64,000 nt of DNA, taken from Pseudothauera hydrothermalis (GTDB lineage: Bacteria; Pseudomonadota; Gammaproteobacteria; Burkholderiales; Rhodocyclaceae). How positions within the stretch are numbered: position 1 is the first letter of the stretch; each line of letters begins with the position of its first letter. The translations under genes were made by a program, and so were the position numbers. The notes beneath the pieces were generated by a model, which was not told the origin of the DNA, made no database searches, and saw nothing but the letters and a program-made list of their open reading frames with translations. Shown in pieces: positions 57,148 through 64,000 of this stretch. The stretch lies in contig NZ_CP029331.1 in NCBI RefSeq assembly GCF_003345255.1, forward strand, positions 1,116,001-1,180,000. Reading direction: 5' to 3'.

Positions 57148-57388
57148 TTAACCCGGCAATCAAATAGATTCTGATATAATCCGGGCATGGAAAAGATCGA
57201 CGCCCGCAAGCTTCCGCCCGAAGCCCTGGAACACATTCGCCGCCAGGCATTTGTGCTGCGCAAACGGGGTTACACGTGGGCGCACATCGCTGAGGTCTGC
57301 GGGGTGCACGTTGGCACTGTATTGAAATGGGCGCGGCGCGCGCAAGCGTCGGGTATCGATGCGGTCATCAAGGGCGGGCAACGTGGTC
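57148..57388 (+). mobile_element. IS630-family element, smaller fragment (inverted)
   Basis: Starts with the same 20-base terminal repeat TTAACCCGGCAATCAAATAG and ends with CAACGTGGTC (57379-57388), the reverse complement of the flank at 55426-55435. Together the fragments make an element of about 1.1 kb. Confidence 0.9.
57187..57388 (+). pseudogene. IS630-family transposase, N-terminal part
   Basis: Begins MEKIDARKLPPEALEHIRRQ and contains the helix-turn-helix WAHIAEVCGVHVGTVLKWARR. It breaks off at KGGQRG at the ISAs1 border. A TATAAT box at 57174 (GATATAATCCG) may have driven the intact gene. Confidence 0.9.
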
Positions 57389-58658
57389 CAGGGCAATCGC
57401 ACCTTCATGTCATAACTCCGAGCAACTCGGCCCGAAATTCGTCAATAGTGGCAGCCAGCATGCGCTTGGACTTGATGCTCGCCTTACGGGTCGTGTTCAG
57501 CCGCAGCAGGTTCATCACGATGTGGCGAACAACAGCCAAGTTGTTGGCCGCGTAACCGCTGCGCACCCGGGACTGATCCTCGTTGAACTGCACATCCAGA
57601 CACCAGTGAAGCCGATTCTCCACCTCCCAGTGGCTGCGAACTGCTTTGGCGATGCGCTCGGCGTCCGCGGGCAGGCTGCTCAGGTAGTAGGCACGCTCGG
57701 TGCTGGTTTTGTTGCCGACAGTGCGCACCCGCTCGATCAAGGCGAAGCTCGCGACGTCCTTCCACTCTTCGCCCTTGTAGAGCCGATCGGTGGCGTCGTA
57801 CGCAACGCAGCGGCGGATCTCCGTGCGTCCATGGCCAAGATTCGTGGTTTCATGCGTCGAGGCCGGCGTGAGCGGTCCCCGTGGATCCGCGACGCCGGCA
57901 AAGCGGATCGAGTCGAGCAACTTCGGGTGGTTGTCCTTCACGCACAGCACGTAGTGGGCGCCGCGTTCGCGGATCGTGCGCGCAATCTTCGCCTGTGTGC
58001 CCATCGCGTCGATCGTCACCACGCAGCCTTCCAGGGCGAGCTTCGAGAGCAACTCGGGAATGGCGGTGATCTCGTTGGATTTCTCGGCCGTGGCCCTCTG
58101 GCCCAACACCACGCCCATCCCGGCGGCGAACGCGCTGACCATGTGCAGGGCACTTGCAGGGGTCTTGCCCTTGCTTGCCGTTCTTCGGCTGCTCTTGCCG
58201 TCGATCGCAACGACCGTGTCTTCGGCCAGCACCGGCACGACCATGCCGACCCAGCGCCGAAACGCCGCCTCGAACTCGTCAGGCTCAATCAGGCCGAACA
58301 CGCGCCCGATCGTGTCGTGCGAAGGGATGCCATGCTCAAGCTTCATGAACCCTCGCAGCCAATCGATCTTGGCCTTGGCCCACAACTCGATGTCGACGAA
58401 GTCGTCCACGCCCGAGAGCACTGCACACACCGCGACCGTGAGCAGTTCGGACAGGTCGTGGCGTGTGTGGCGCTTGCTGCGCGGGTCGGAAACCGAGACG
58501 AACACCTGCGTCAGCGGCATGATGCTTACTGCCTTCATGGGATCCCCAAAAAGACAGTAAGCTACACAAAATATGACGCTGTGAACAGGGGGTGCCTAAG
58601 TGCATGATCGTAAACGGCTTATCTGTTATGCGTATGATAAGTAGGTGCGATTGCCCTG
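57389..58658 (-). mobile_element. ISAs1-family insertion sequence, copy 3 (inverted)
   Basis: 1270 bp in the opposite direction to the other copies. The left flank CAACGTGGTC pairs with copy 2. The right flank GTAGGGTTAG matches none of the other flanks, so sequence next to this copy was lost. Confidence 0.95.
57405..58538 (-). CDS. ISAs1-family transposase, copy 3
   Basis: Intact 377-residue frame on the minus strand, same protein as copy 1. Confidence 0.95.
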   Translation of the reverse strand: MKAVSIMPLTQVFVSVSDPRSKRHTRHDLSELLTVAVCAVLSGVDDFVDIELWAKAKIDWLRGFMKLEHGIPSHDTIGRVFGLIEPDEFEAAFRRWVGMVVPVLAEDTVVAIDGKSSRRTASKGKTPASALHMVSAFAAGMGVVLGQRATAEKSNEITAIPELLSKLALEGCVVTIDAMGTQAKIARTIRERGAHYVLCVKDNHPKLLDSIRFAGVADPRGPLTPASTHETTNLGHGRTEIRRCVAYDATDRLYKGEEWKDVASFALIERVRTVGNKTSTERAYYLSSLPADAERIAKAVRSHWEVENRLHWCLDVQFNEDQSRVRSGYAANNLAVVRHIVMNLLRLNTTRKASIKSKRMLAATIDEFRAELLGVMT

Positions 58659-58670
58659 GTAGGGTTAGGC
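58659..58670 (-). repeat. attC remnant of the lipoprotein cassette
   Basis: Only the GTTAGGC core (58664-58670) and five adjoining bases remain; ISAs1 copy 3 begins where the rest of the attC should be. Confidence 0.6.
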
Positions 58671-59181
58671 AGTTACTTTGCAACAGATAAAAATGCCTTG
58701 ATATACGCGCCTGGAATAAAGAAAACTTCCTCTCCTGCTTTGCCACTAATCTTGAAACGAATACTGGAATCTTGGTTCTTCGCCAGATACTCACGTGAGA
58801 CATTCAAGCCCACGTGTTCGTAGTGGGAACACCCATAACGGTTACATGAGCCGACATCGCGAGAAATAAGAGTTGTTTTCAGACTGTTCCCGTTGGAGTC
58901 ATAAGCGGAATTGTAGAAGCGCCAATCGCCATTGTAGTAATCCATTACGTAGATTTGATAACCAACGTCTTCAGTTCCGTCTATCTTCCATGCTCGAATG
59001 AACAGTTTATCAAAAACATTATCTGCGGCATTGGGCCCCTCGTACTTTGTGACTTTTTTGAAATCGTCGCGCTGGACGCTTATTGCGCCTGCAACCGCTT
59101 GAGAATCGTTAAGGTTAACTCTGGGTGCTGGCGCAATACAGGCAGAGAGAGCAATGGCGGTCGCTACGAATACAAGACCAG

Positions 59182-60451
59182 CAGGGCAATCGCACCTACT
59201 TATCATACGCATAACAGATAAGCCGTTTACGATCATGCACTTAGGCACCCCCTGTTCACAGCGTCATATTTTGTGTAGCTTACTGTCTTTTTGGGGATCC
59301 CATGAAGGCAGTAAGCATCATGCCGCTGACGCAGGTGTTCGTCTCGGTTTCCGACCCGCGCAGCAAGCGCCACACACGCCACGACCTGTCCGAACTGCTC
59401 ACGGTCGCGGTGTGTGCAGTGCTCTCGGGCGTGGACGACTTCGTCGACATCGAGTTGTGGGCCAAGGCCAAGATCGATTGGCTGCGAGGGTTCATGAAGC
59501 TTGAGCATGGCATCCCTTCGCACGACACGATCGGGCGCGTGTTCGGCCTGATTGAGCCTGACGAGTTCGAGGCGGCGTTTCGGCGCTGGGTCGGCATGGT
59601 CGTGCCGGTGCTGGCCGAAGACACGGTCGTTGCGATCGACGGCAAGAGCAGCCGAAGAACGGCAAGCAAGGGCAAGACCCCTGCAAGTGCCCTGCACATG
59701 GTCAGCGCGTTCGCCGCCGGGATGGGCGTGGTGTTGGGCCAGAGGGCCACGGCCGAGAAATCCAACGAGATCACCGCCATTCCCGAGTTGCTCTCGAAGC
59801 TCGCCCTGGAAGGCTGCGTGGTGACGATCGACGCGATGGGCACACAGGCGAAGATTGCGCGCACGATCCGCGAACGCGGCGCCCACTACGTGCTGTGCGT
59901 GAAGGACAACCACCCGAAGTTGCTCGACTCGATCCGCTTTGCCGGCGTCGCGGATCCACGGGGACCGCTCACGCCGGCCTCGACGCATGAAACCACGAAT
60001 CTTGGCCATGGACGCACGGAGATCCGCCGCTGCGTTGCGTACGACGCCACCGATCGGCTCTACAAGGGCGAAGAGTGGAAGGACGTCGCGAGCTTCGCCT
60101 TGATCGAGCGGGTGCGCACTGTCGGCAACAAAACCAGCACCGAGCGTGCCTACTACCTGAGCAGCCTGCCCGCGGACGCCGAGCGCATCGCCAAAGCAGT
60201 TCGCAGCCACTGGGAGGTGGAGAATCGGCTTCACTGGTGTCTGGATGTGCAGTTCAACGAGGATCAGTCCCGGGTGCGCAGCGGTTACGCGGCCAACAAC
60301 TTGGCTGTTGTTCGCCACATCGTGATGAACCTGCTGCGGCTGAACACGACCCGTAAGGCGAGCATCAAGTCCAAGCGCATGCTGGCTGCCACTATTGACG
60401 AATTTCGGGCCGAGTTGCTCGGAGTTATGACATGAAGGTGCGATTGCCCTG
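59182..60451 (+). mobile_element. ISAs1-family insertion sequence, copy 4
   Basis: 1270 bp, flanked by perfect 10-bp duplications ACAAGACCAG (59172-59181 and 60452-60461). Confidence 0.96.
59302..60435 (+). CDS. ISAs1-family transposase, copy 4
   Basis: Intact 377-residue frame, same protein as copy 1, inside the lipoprotein cassette gene. Confidence 0.95.
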   Translation: MKAVSIMPLTQVFVSVSDPRSKRHTRHDLSELLTVAVCAVLSGVDDFVDIELWAKAKIDWLRGFMKLEHGIPSHDTIGRVFGLIEPDEFEAAFRRWVGMVVPVLAEDTVVAIDGKSSRRTASKGKTPASALHMVSAFAAGMGVVLGQRATAEKSNEITAIPELLSKLALEGCVVTIDAMGTQAKIARTIRERGAHYVLCVKDNHPKLLDSIRFAGVADPRGPLTPASTHETTNLGHGRTEIRRCVAYDATDRLYKGEEWKDVASFALIERVRTVGNKTSTERAYYLSSLPADAERIAKAVRSHWEVENRLHWCLDVQFNEDQSRVRSGYAANNLAVVRHIVMNLLRLNTTRKASIKSKRMLAATIDEFRAELLGVMT

Positions 60452-60498
60452 ACAAGACCAGTTCGAGTTTCCAATTTATTTCTCCTTGTATAGGTAAT

Positions 60499-60562
60499 GC
60501 CTAACGTCGAAGCTCAGGGGCGCGCCGCTTGCGGCGCGTCCCGCTGGAGCGCGGGGTTAGGC
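60499..60562 (-). repeat. attC site
   Basis: GCCTAAC (60499-60505) and GTTAGGC (60556-60562) are perfect cores; the inner sequence is nearly the same as at 50294 and 50832, showing attC homogeneity across the array. Confidence 0.88.
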
Positions 60563-60937
60563 CGATTGACGGGTCTTCCATGATGCAACATATCTCCCGG
60601 CAACGGCACCAATAGCGATGACTATGGGGGCACCCAAAAAATAGATGAACCAGCCGTTTGCCGCATGCGATTCGTTGGATTGGGCGACAAGCAACCAAAC
60701 CAAGAACAGCAAGAGATGCAGGCCGACAAAGCCACCGACGGTAGCGCTCTTCGATGCTTCAAAGTAGCTAGAAATGGCCGCCCAAACCCAGTGAGGGGCC
60801 GAAAGTATCAAGTAGAGCTCTGTGAGCTTTTCCGTCATGCGCGCAAGCCATGAGATGCTCAACTCGATCTGGGCACCAGAGGCGGCCAAGATTAATGCCG
60901 CGATTGCAGGTAGAGCCAGGTGAGCGAGGTAGTACAT
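60557..60937 (-). CDS. Cassette membrane protein, unknown
   Basis: A 126-residue protein with four hydrophobic segments (about 7-22, 41-57, 66-86 and 96-115). No family is recognised. Its start is eight bases from the neighbouring attC core and its last codons enter its own attC. Confidence 0.7.
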   Translation of the reverse strand: MYYLAHLALPAIAALILAASGAQIELSISWLARMTEKLTELYLILSAPHWVWAAISSYFEASKSATVGGFVGLHLLLFLVWLLVAQSNESHAANGWFIYFLGAPIVIAIGAVAGRYVASWKTRQSA

Positions 60938-60944
60938 GGCAGAG

Positions 60945-61025
60945 GCCTAACGTTGAAGGTGAGGGGCGCGGAGCGAGCGGGCGAAGCCCGCTTGCGGAGC
61001 GTCCCTCTCGACCGCAATGTTAGGC
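60945..61025 (-). repeat. attC site
   Basis: GCCTAAC (60945-60951) and GTTAGGC (61019-61025) cores; the inner hairpin GCGGAGCGAGCGGGC / GCCCGCTTGCGGAGC differs from the common type. Confidence 0.86.
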
Positions 61026-61439
61026 GGTTTGGTTGGCATGGCGGCGAAACTCCGGCCAAAGCAGCACGAGCAGACAGACAAGGCAGCAGGCGGTGAGAAC
61101 TGAACCTTGGGCAAGAGCGACGGGAGTGAAGCCGAACCCCGATAGTGCGCGACCGACGTTGTGGACCACGATGCTGCCGAAAAGCCAGGTGGGAACGAGG
61201 AGAAGAGCGGCGCAAACGCGGCGGCAGACCTTGAAACCGCGTGGGTAACGAGAAGGAAAAACGGCGGGAAGCCAAAGAGGAACGGCCAGAGCCGCACCAG
61301 CGATAAACCAGAAAACGAGAGTGCTGTTTGAAAACTGGTCAGGTTCGGCTGCCCACGAAACGCCAGCGCCCGAAAGGGCGAAGAAGCCCCCGCAGAGGAC
61401 TGCGCTTATGAGCAATACGGCGCGAGAAAGGGGCGACAT
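61020..61439 (-). CDS. Cassette membrane protein, unknown
   Basis: A 139-residue protein with four hydrophobic segments (about 7-30, 40-60, 75-95 and 108-128). The first could be a signal anchor (LLISAVLCGGFFALSGAG). Not recognised. Confidence 0.7.
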   Translation of the reverse strand: MSPLSRAVLLISAVLCGGFFALSGAGVSWAAEPDQFSNSTLVFWFIAGAALAVPLWLPAVFPSRYPRGFKVCRRVCAALLLVPTWLFGSIVVHNVGRALSGFGFTPVALAQGSVLTACCLVCLLVLLWPEFRRHANQTA

Positions 61440-61447
61440 GGGAAACC

Positions 61448-61543
61448 GCCTAACGTTCAGCTTGAGGGGCCGCCGGAGCCCGTAGGGCGGAGGGAACCGA
61501 GAAGCGCAGCTTCTCGGCGGTCCCCTCGAAGCGATGGTTAGGG
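61448..61543 (-). repeat. attC site
   Basis: GCCTAAC (61448-61454) and GTTAGGG (61537-61543) cores. At 96 bp it is the longest attC here, with a GAGAAGC / GCTTCTC end loop. Confidence 0.82.
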
Positions 61544-62140
61544 CTCGGCCGGCAAATCATAGGAAACCTTCGTGCCGTCCAGTTTGACGATGCCACGTGC
61601 GCAGAGCGACTGAAACAAGCGCTCAAGCTGTTGCTCGGATAGCTCTCTCTTGAAGAGCGCGTGCAATGTGCTGAGAAGCGTCTTCTGAGCGCGCGGCTTC
61701 GATGCCTTGCGGCGCTGAAGGTCTGCGACAACGATGGCGATTTGTTCTTCAGGAGCAGCGGGAAGCGATGGCTTGAAGTACGGAATGTCGGCAATGCACG
61801 TGGAGCGCTGCGCGAAAACCTTCTTCCCTTTGAGATGCTTGATGAGCGGGTCGAAGCCGGTGTCTTTCGAGATGATGTGAAAGAAGGCAGAAGGATCTTC
61901 GGCCGACAAAACACCAATGTAGTAGGCGATGTGAAAATCGAGGGCGTTGTTACCGGCCGTTTCAAGGATGACGTACTCCGCGCTGTTGCCGAGAGACTGG
62001 AGCGCCGATGCCAGAGCAACCGGAATCTTTGATTGATTGGGGCCGAGGAACAACTTGACCTTGAACGGGCCATCCTTGAGCAAGCCGAGGTCCTTGGGCT
62101 GGACGTTCTCAAAATCGACGAGGACGAAGTTCGTGCGCAT
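61538..62140 (-). CDS. NYN/PIN-like nuclease domain protein (cassette)
   Basis: A 200-residue protein. The N-terminal FVLVDFENVQPKDL and FHIISKDTGFDPLIKHLKG carry the acidic residues of the NYN/PIN RNase fold. The C-terminal helical part (LLSTLHALFKRELSEQQLERL) may be a winged-helix-like binding region. Similar proteins are common integron cargo and may cut RNA in stress or phage responses; the target is unknown. Confidence 0.8.
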   Translation of the reverse strand: MRTNFVLVDFENVQPKDLGLLKDGPFKVKLFLGPNQSKIPVALASALQSLGNSAEYVILETAGNNALDFHIAYYIGVLSAEDPSAFFHIISKDTGFDPLIKHLKGKKVFAQRSTCIADIPYFKPSLPAAPEEQIAIVVADLQRRKASKPRAQKTLLSTLHALFKRELSEQQLERLFQSLCARGIVKLDGTKVSYDLPAEP

Positions 62141-62153
62141 GACAATGGGGGAG

Positions 62154-62225
62154 CCCTAACGTTCAAGCTCAGGGGCGCGAGCCTGCGCAGCAGGCGAAGC
62201 GTCCCCCTGGAGCGCAATGTTAGGC
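62154..62225 (-). repeat. attC site of the first cassette
   Basis: CCCTAAC (62154-62160) and GTTAGGC (62219-62225) cores with the AAGCTCAGGGGCGCG inner sequence shared with other attC sites. Confidence 0.88.
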
Positions 62226-62469
62226 GATGACGCCCGCAAGAGCGCCAGCGCCCGAAACCCCCGCCCGGCGCGGAAAGCGGCTGCGGTGGCCGAGGAACCC
62301 GAAACCCTGCGAGCCCGCGACGGGGGCGAAGGGTGAAACGAAGCACGGAAGGGCGAGACTGCCGGCGACCGCCCCACGGAGCGCCAGCCCGACGGCCGGG
62401 ACGGAGCGCGAAAGTCGGCGCTGGCGAGACGGCGACGAGGGACAGAAAGCGCGGACATAAACGGAAACG
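62226..62469. other. First integron cassette, no convincing gene
   Basis: About 245 bases between attC and attI. Both strands are open because of very high GC, but the products are Arg/Pro/Ala-rich with no fold signature. The minus-strand candidate would start near 62455 (MSALSVPRRRLASADF) and run into the attC. It may be a non-coding cassette or carry a small RNA or promoter. Confidence 0.5.
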
Positions 62470-62540
62470 GCCTAACGTGCAGTATACACCTTGGTAGGTG
62501 TATACTTGGTTTGTGAAAGGTGTATAACACCTGCTCTTTC
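62470..62540 (-). other. attI recombination site region
   Basis: The core GCCTAAC (62470-62476, GTTAGGC on the minus strand) is where the first cassette joins. To its right GTATACACCT and AGGTGTATAC (62482-62505) form a perfect 10-bp inverted repeat with a 4-base gap, and GGTGT-ATA-ACACC (about 62521-62533) repeats half of it. Such repeats beside the core could be extra IntI binding sites. Position between intI and the array fits attI. Confidence 0.7.
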
Positions 62541-62562
62541 TTTATAAATCATTGTTTAATAT

Positions 62563-63558
62563 ATGAGCGATTCAGATATTGGGACCCAAGAGGCACCGCC
62601 TCCTCCCCGCTTGCTGGATCGGGTGCGCGAGCGGCTTCGGCTCAAGCACTACAGCATAAGGACCGAGCATCAGTATGTCCAGTGGGTGCGGCGTTTCATA
62701 CTTTTCCATGGCAAACGGCATCCGGCGGAGATGGGGGCGAAGGAGGTTGAGGCGTTTTTGACGCATTTGGCGGTGCAGGGGCAGGTAGCGGCTGCAACCC
62801 AGAATCAGGCGCTTTCGGCTTTGTTGTTCCTGTACCGGGAGGTGCTGGGCCAGGATTTGCCCTGGCTGGATCAGGTGGTGCGGGCGAAGCGGCCGGCCCG
62901 TTTGCCGGTGGTGCTTTCCCGGCAGGAGGTGGGTCGGGTGCTGGAGCACATGGATGGGGTGTATGGCCTGATGGCGCGGCTACTCTATGGGACGGGGATG
63001 CGCTTGATGGAGTGTGTGCGACTGCGGGTGAAGGATGTGGATTTCGAGCGGGGCGAGATTTTGGTGCGGGATGGCAAGGGGGCGAAGGATCGGGTGACCA
63101 TGTTGCCGCTTTCCCTGGTGCCCTTGTTGCAGGCCCATTTGCAGAAGCGGCGGCGGGTGTATGAGCTGGATCGTGAACAGGGTATGGCCACGGTTTATCT
63201 GCCGGATGCGCTGGAGCGCAAGTATCCGAATGCGGCGGCGGAATGGGGGTGGCAGTATATTTTTGTGGCGGGCAGTTATTCGGTGGACCCGCGCAGTGGG
63301 CAAAAGAGGCGGCATCATCTGGATGAAAAGCTGTTGCAGCGGGCCATGAAGCGGGCGGTGCAGGCGGCGGGCATTGCCAAGCTGGCAACGCCCCATACCT
63401 TGCGCCATTTTTTTGCCACCCATCTGCTCGAAAGCGGTTACGACATTCGCACCGTGCAGGAGCTGTTGGGCCACAAGGATGTGGCGACGACCATGATTTA
63501 TACCCATGTGCTCAATAAGGGCGGGCGTGGGGTGGTGAGCCCGCTGGACGGCCTGTGA
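62563..63558 (+). CDS. intI: Integron integrase IntI
   Basis: A 331-residue tyrosine recombinase. Catalytic residues are Arg147 (GTGMRLMEC), His278 and Arg281 ([11 protein letters not shown]), His304 (LLGHKDV) and Tyr313 (MIYTHV). The integron-specific insert is present as [18 protein letters not shown] before SVDPRSG, so it is an IntI rather than a phage integrase. It is divergent from the cassette array, the normal layout. No Shine-Dalgarno or LexA box is evident upstream. Confidence 0.95.
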   Translation: MSDSDIGTQEAPPPPRLLDRVRERLRLKHYSIRTEHQYVQWVRRFILFHGKRHPAEMGAKEVEAFLTHLAVQGQVAAATQNQALSALLFLYREVLGQDLPWLDQVVRAKRPARLPVVLSRQEVGRVLEHMDGVYGLMARLLYGTGMRLMECVRLRVKDVDFERGEILVRDGKGAKDRVTMLPLSLVPLLQAHLQKRRRVYELDREQGMATVYLPDALERKYPNAAAEWGWQYIFVAGSYSVDPRSGQKRRHHLDEKLLQRAMKRAVQAAGIAKLATPHTLRHFFATHLLESGYDIRTVQELLGHKDVATTMIYTHVLNKGGRGVVSPLDGL

Positions 63559-63733
63559 TTCAGGCCGGGGCGTTTTTATCGGGACGGCCGCCTTGTGTTT
63601 GCATACTGGCCGGCGACGATGGGCTCGGCTCCTTGTAATTTGAGGCGATCAAGGCCGAAGCGCTCCGCCAAGGGCGTTTTTCAATCCAGCGTTTGGTCAC
63701 ATATTCGGATCGCGGTTCACCGATTATCGAACC

Positions 63734-64000
63734 TTAGACTGCGACCAGATGGCTGGGTGGAGCGGTTTGCGGGGTGGCCTGGTCGAAATAGCCTTCGGTA
63801 TGGATGAGCGCATCGTTGGCTCCAAGGGCCTTGGCCGCTTCGACGCAGGCTGCCACGAACGGTGGGCTGCCGGCGATGAACACGCTGTGCTTGGACAAAT
63901 CCGGAAAAAGGGTTGGCAGGATGGTCGGGATGCGTCCGTGTAAAAGACCTTCGCGTTTTTCGCCGGTCAAGGTGGGCCGATAGGTAAAGTTGCGGTGGCG
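63734..64000 (-). CDS. Ferredoxin/flavin reductase-like protein, C-terminal part (partial)
   Basis: The window contains the last 88 codons; the start lies beyond the right edge. SVFIAGSPPFVAACVEAAKALG matches the NAD-binding end of ferredoxin-NADP reductase-type domains (usual form CGPPxM), and LIHTEGYFDQ is the typical terminal segment. Such domains occur in CDP-6-deoxyglucoseen reductase-like and ring-hydroxylating oxygenase reductases. The first gene after the integron, it marks return to ordinary chromosome. Confidence 0.8.
   Translation of the reverse strand, partial: RHRNFTYRPTLTGEKREGLLHGRIPTILPTLFPDLSKHSVFIAGSPPFVAACVEAAKALGANDALIHTEGYFDQATPQTAPPSHLVAV

Larger units (their letters stand above)
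58673..60474 (-). pseudogene. Cassette lipoprotein gene interrupted by ISAs1
   Basis: Removing ISAs1 copy 4 and one ACAAGACCAG repeat joins a TTG start at 60474 (METRTGLV, with AAGGAGAAATAA ribosome site) to the frame running to 58673. The restored protein of about 170 residues starts METRTGLVFVATAIALSAC, a lipoprotein signal with lipobox LSAC. It is followed by an exported domain with DDFKKVTKYEGP and KISGKAGEEVFFIPGAY. The domain is not recognised. The gene is otherwise intact, so the insertion may be recent. Confidence 0.85.

Noticed and set aside
57187-57555. Apparent hybrid gene running from IS630 into ISAs1 copy 3
   Set aside because: Only the first 202 bases are transposase; the rest reads ISAs1 antisense. 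It is a junction artefact of the inversion.
50294-62225. Regularly recurring repeats considered as a CRISPR array
   Set aside because: Repeats are 60-100 bp inverted structures with RYYYAAC and GTTRRRY cores, separated by genes; they are attC sites. No cas gene is present.
62227-62530. Open frames on both strands in the first cassette
   Set aside because: Arg/Pro-rich products, no ribosome site at a sensible distance and no conserved motif.
62477-62562. LexA box controlling intI
   Set aside because: No CTG-N10-CAG with the usual AT-rich centre was found.

Overview
The window is a GC-rich bacterial chromosome segment. Gene content (siaABCD, the cydPABX-ybgE bd oxidase operon, the sodium-symporter/kinase acetate-type cluster, psd, trxC, queD, lysC, a MutL with the endonuclease motif) points to a betaproteobacterium, most likely Rhodocyclales. 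That placement is inferred from gene families and order; no rRNA gene is present.

0-12 kb: a symporter-histidine kinase fusion, a receiver-only response regulator, a sensor-like protein fused to a DEDDh exonuclease and a second sodium:solute symporter form one plus-strand cluster. A PhoD-like phosphatase follows, then katG on the other strand. 12-17 kb: siaABCD (PP2C phosphatase, kinase, phospho-switch protein, diguanylate cyclase) with an extra membrane sensor-like gene. 17-27 kb: psd, a NUDIX hydrolase, trxC, a yhiI-rbbA-yhhJ type export cluster, and a TDT/SLAC1-type anion channel plus an unknown permease. 27-36 kb: housekeeping genes (miaA, mutL, purN, an RsmB-family methyltransferase, a phospholipase D-like nuclease, a desaturase and small membrane proteins).

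36-45 kb is the most coherent functional block. A FisR-type sigma-54 activator, with cysteines at 53, 64 and 71 as in the sulfane-sulfur sensor FisR, is divergent from cydP-cydA-cydB-cydX-ybgE-metallohydrolase. Behind these lie a Tat-exported type II sulfide:quinone oxidoreductase and a small membrane protein. Between fisR and cydP are two copies of TGTCCA-NN-TTGGCAG and a sigma-54 promoter with exact GG-N10-GC spacing. The same arrangement (TGTCGAAAATGGCAG plus a GG-N10-GC promoter) stands before the TDT channel gene 14 kb away. A weaker version lies upstream of an orphan Rieske gene next to fisR. The inference is a sulfane-sulfur regulon that oxidises sulfide into the quinone pool, drains the electrons through a sulfide-tolerant bd oxidase and exports a sulfur oxyanion.

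44.6-48.1 kb carries queD, a radical SAM gene, a self-regulated XRE repressor, lysC and tRNA-Ser(GCU). 48.2-63.6 kb is an integron: intI (plus strand), attI near 62.47 kb, and a leftward array of minus-strand cassettes separated by attC sites. The array includes a NYN/PIN protein, membrane proteins, a lipoprotein, HicAB and a DUF4160-DUF2442 pair. It is riddled with insertion sequences: four apparently identical ISAs1-family copies, one ISL3-family, one IS630-family and one IS3-family element. Target duplications allow the history to be rebuilt. An ISAs1 copy split the IS630 element, and recombination between two opposed ISAs1 copies then inverted 56706-57388, leaving one cassette backwards. 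The window ends in a flavin reductase-like gene running off the right edge.
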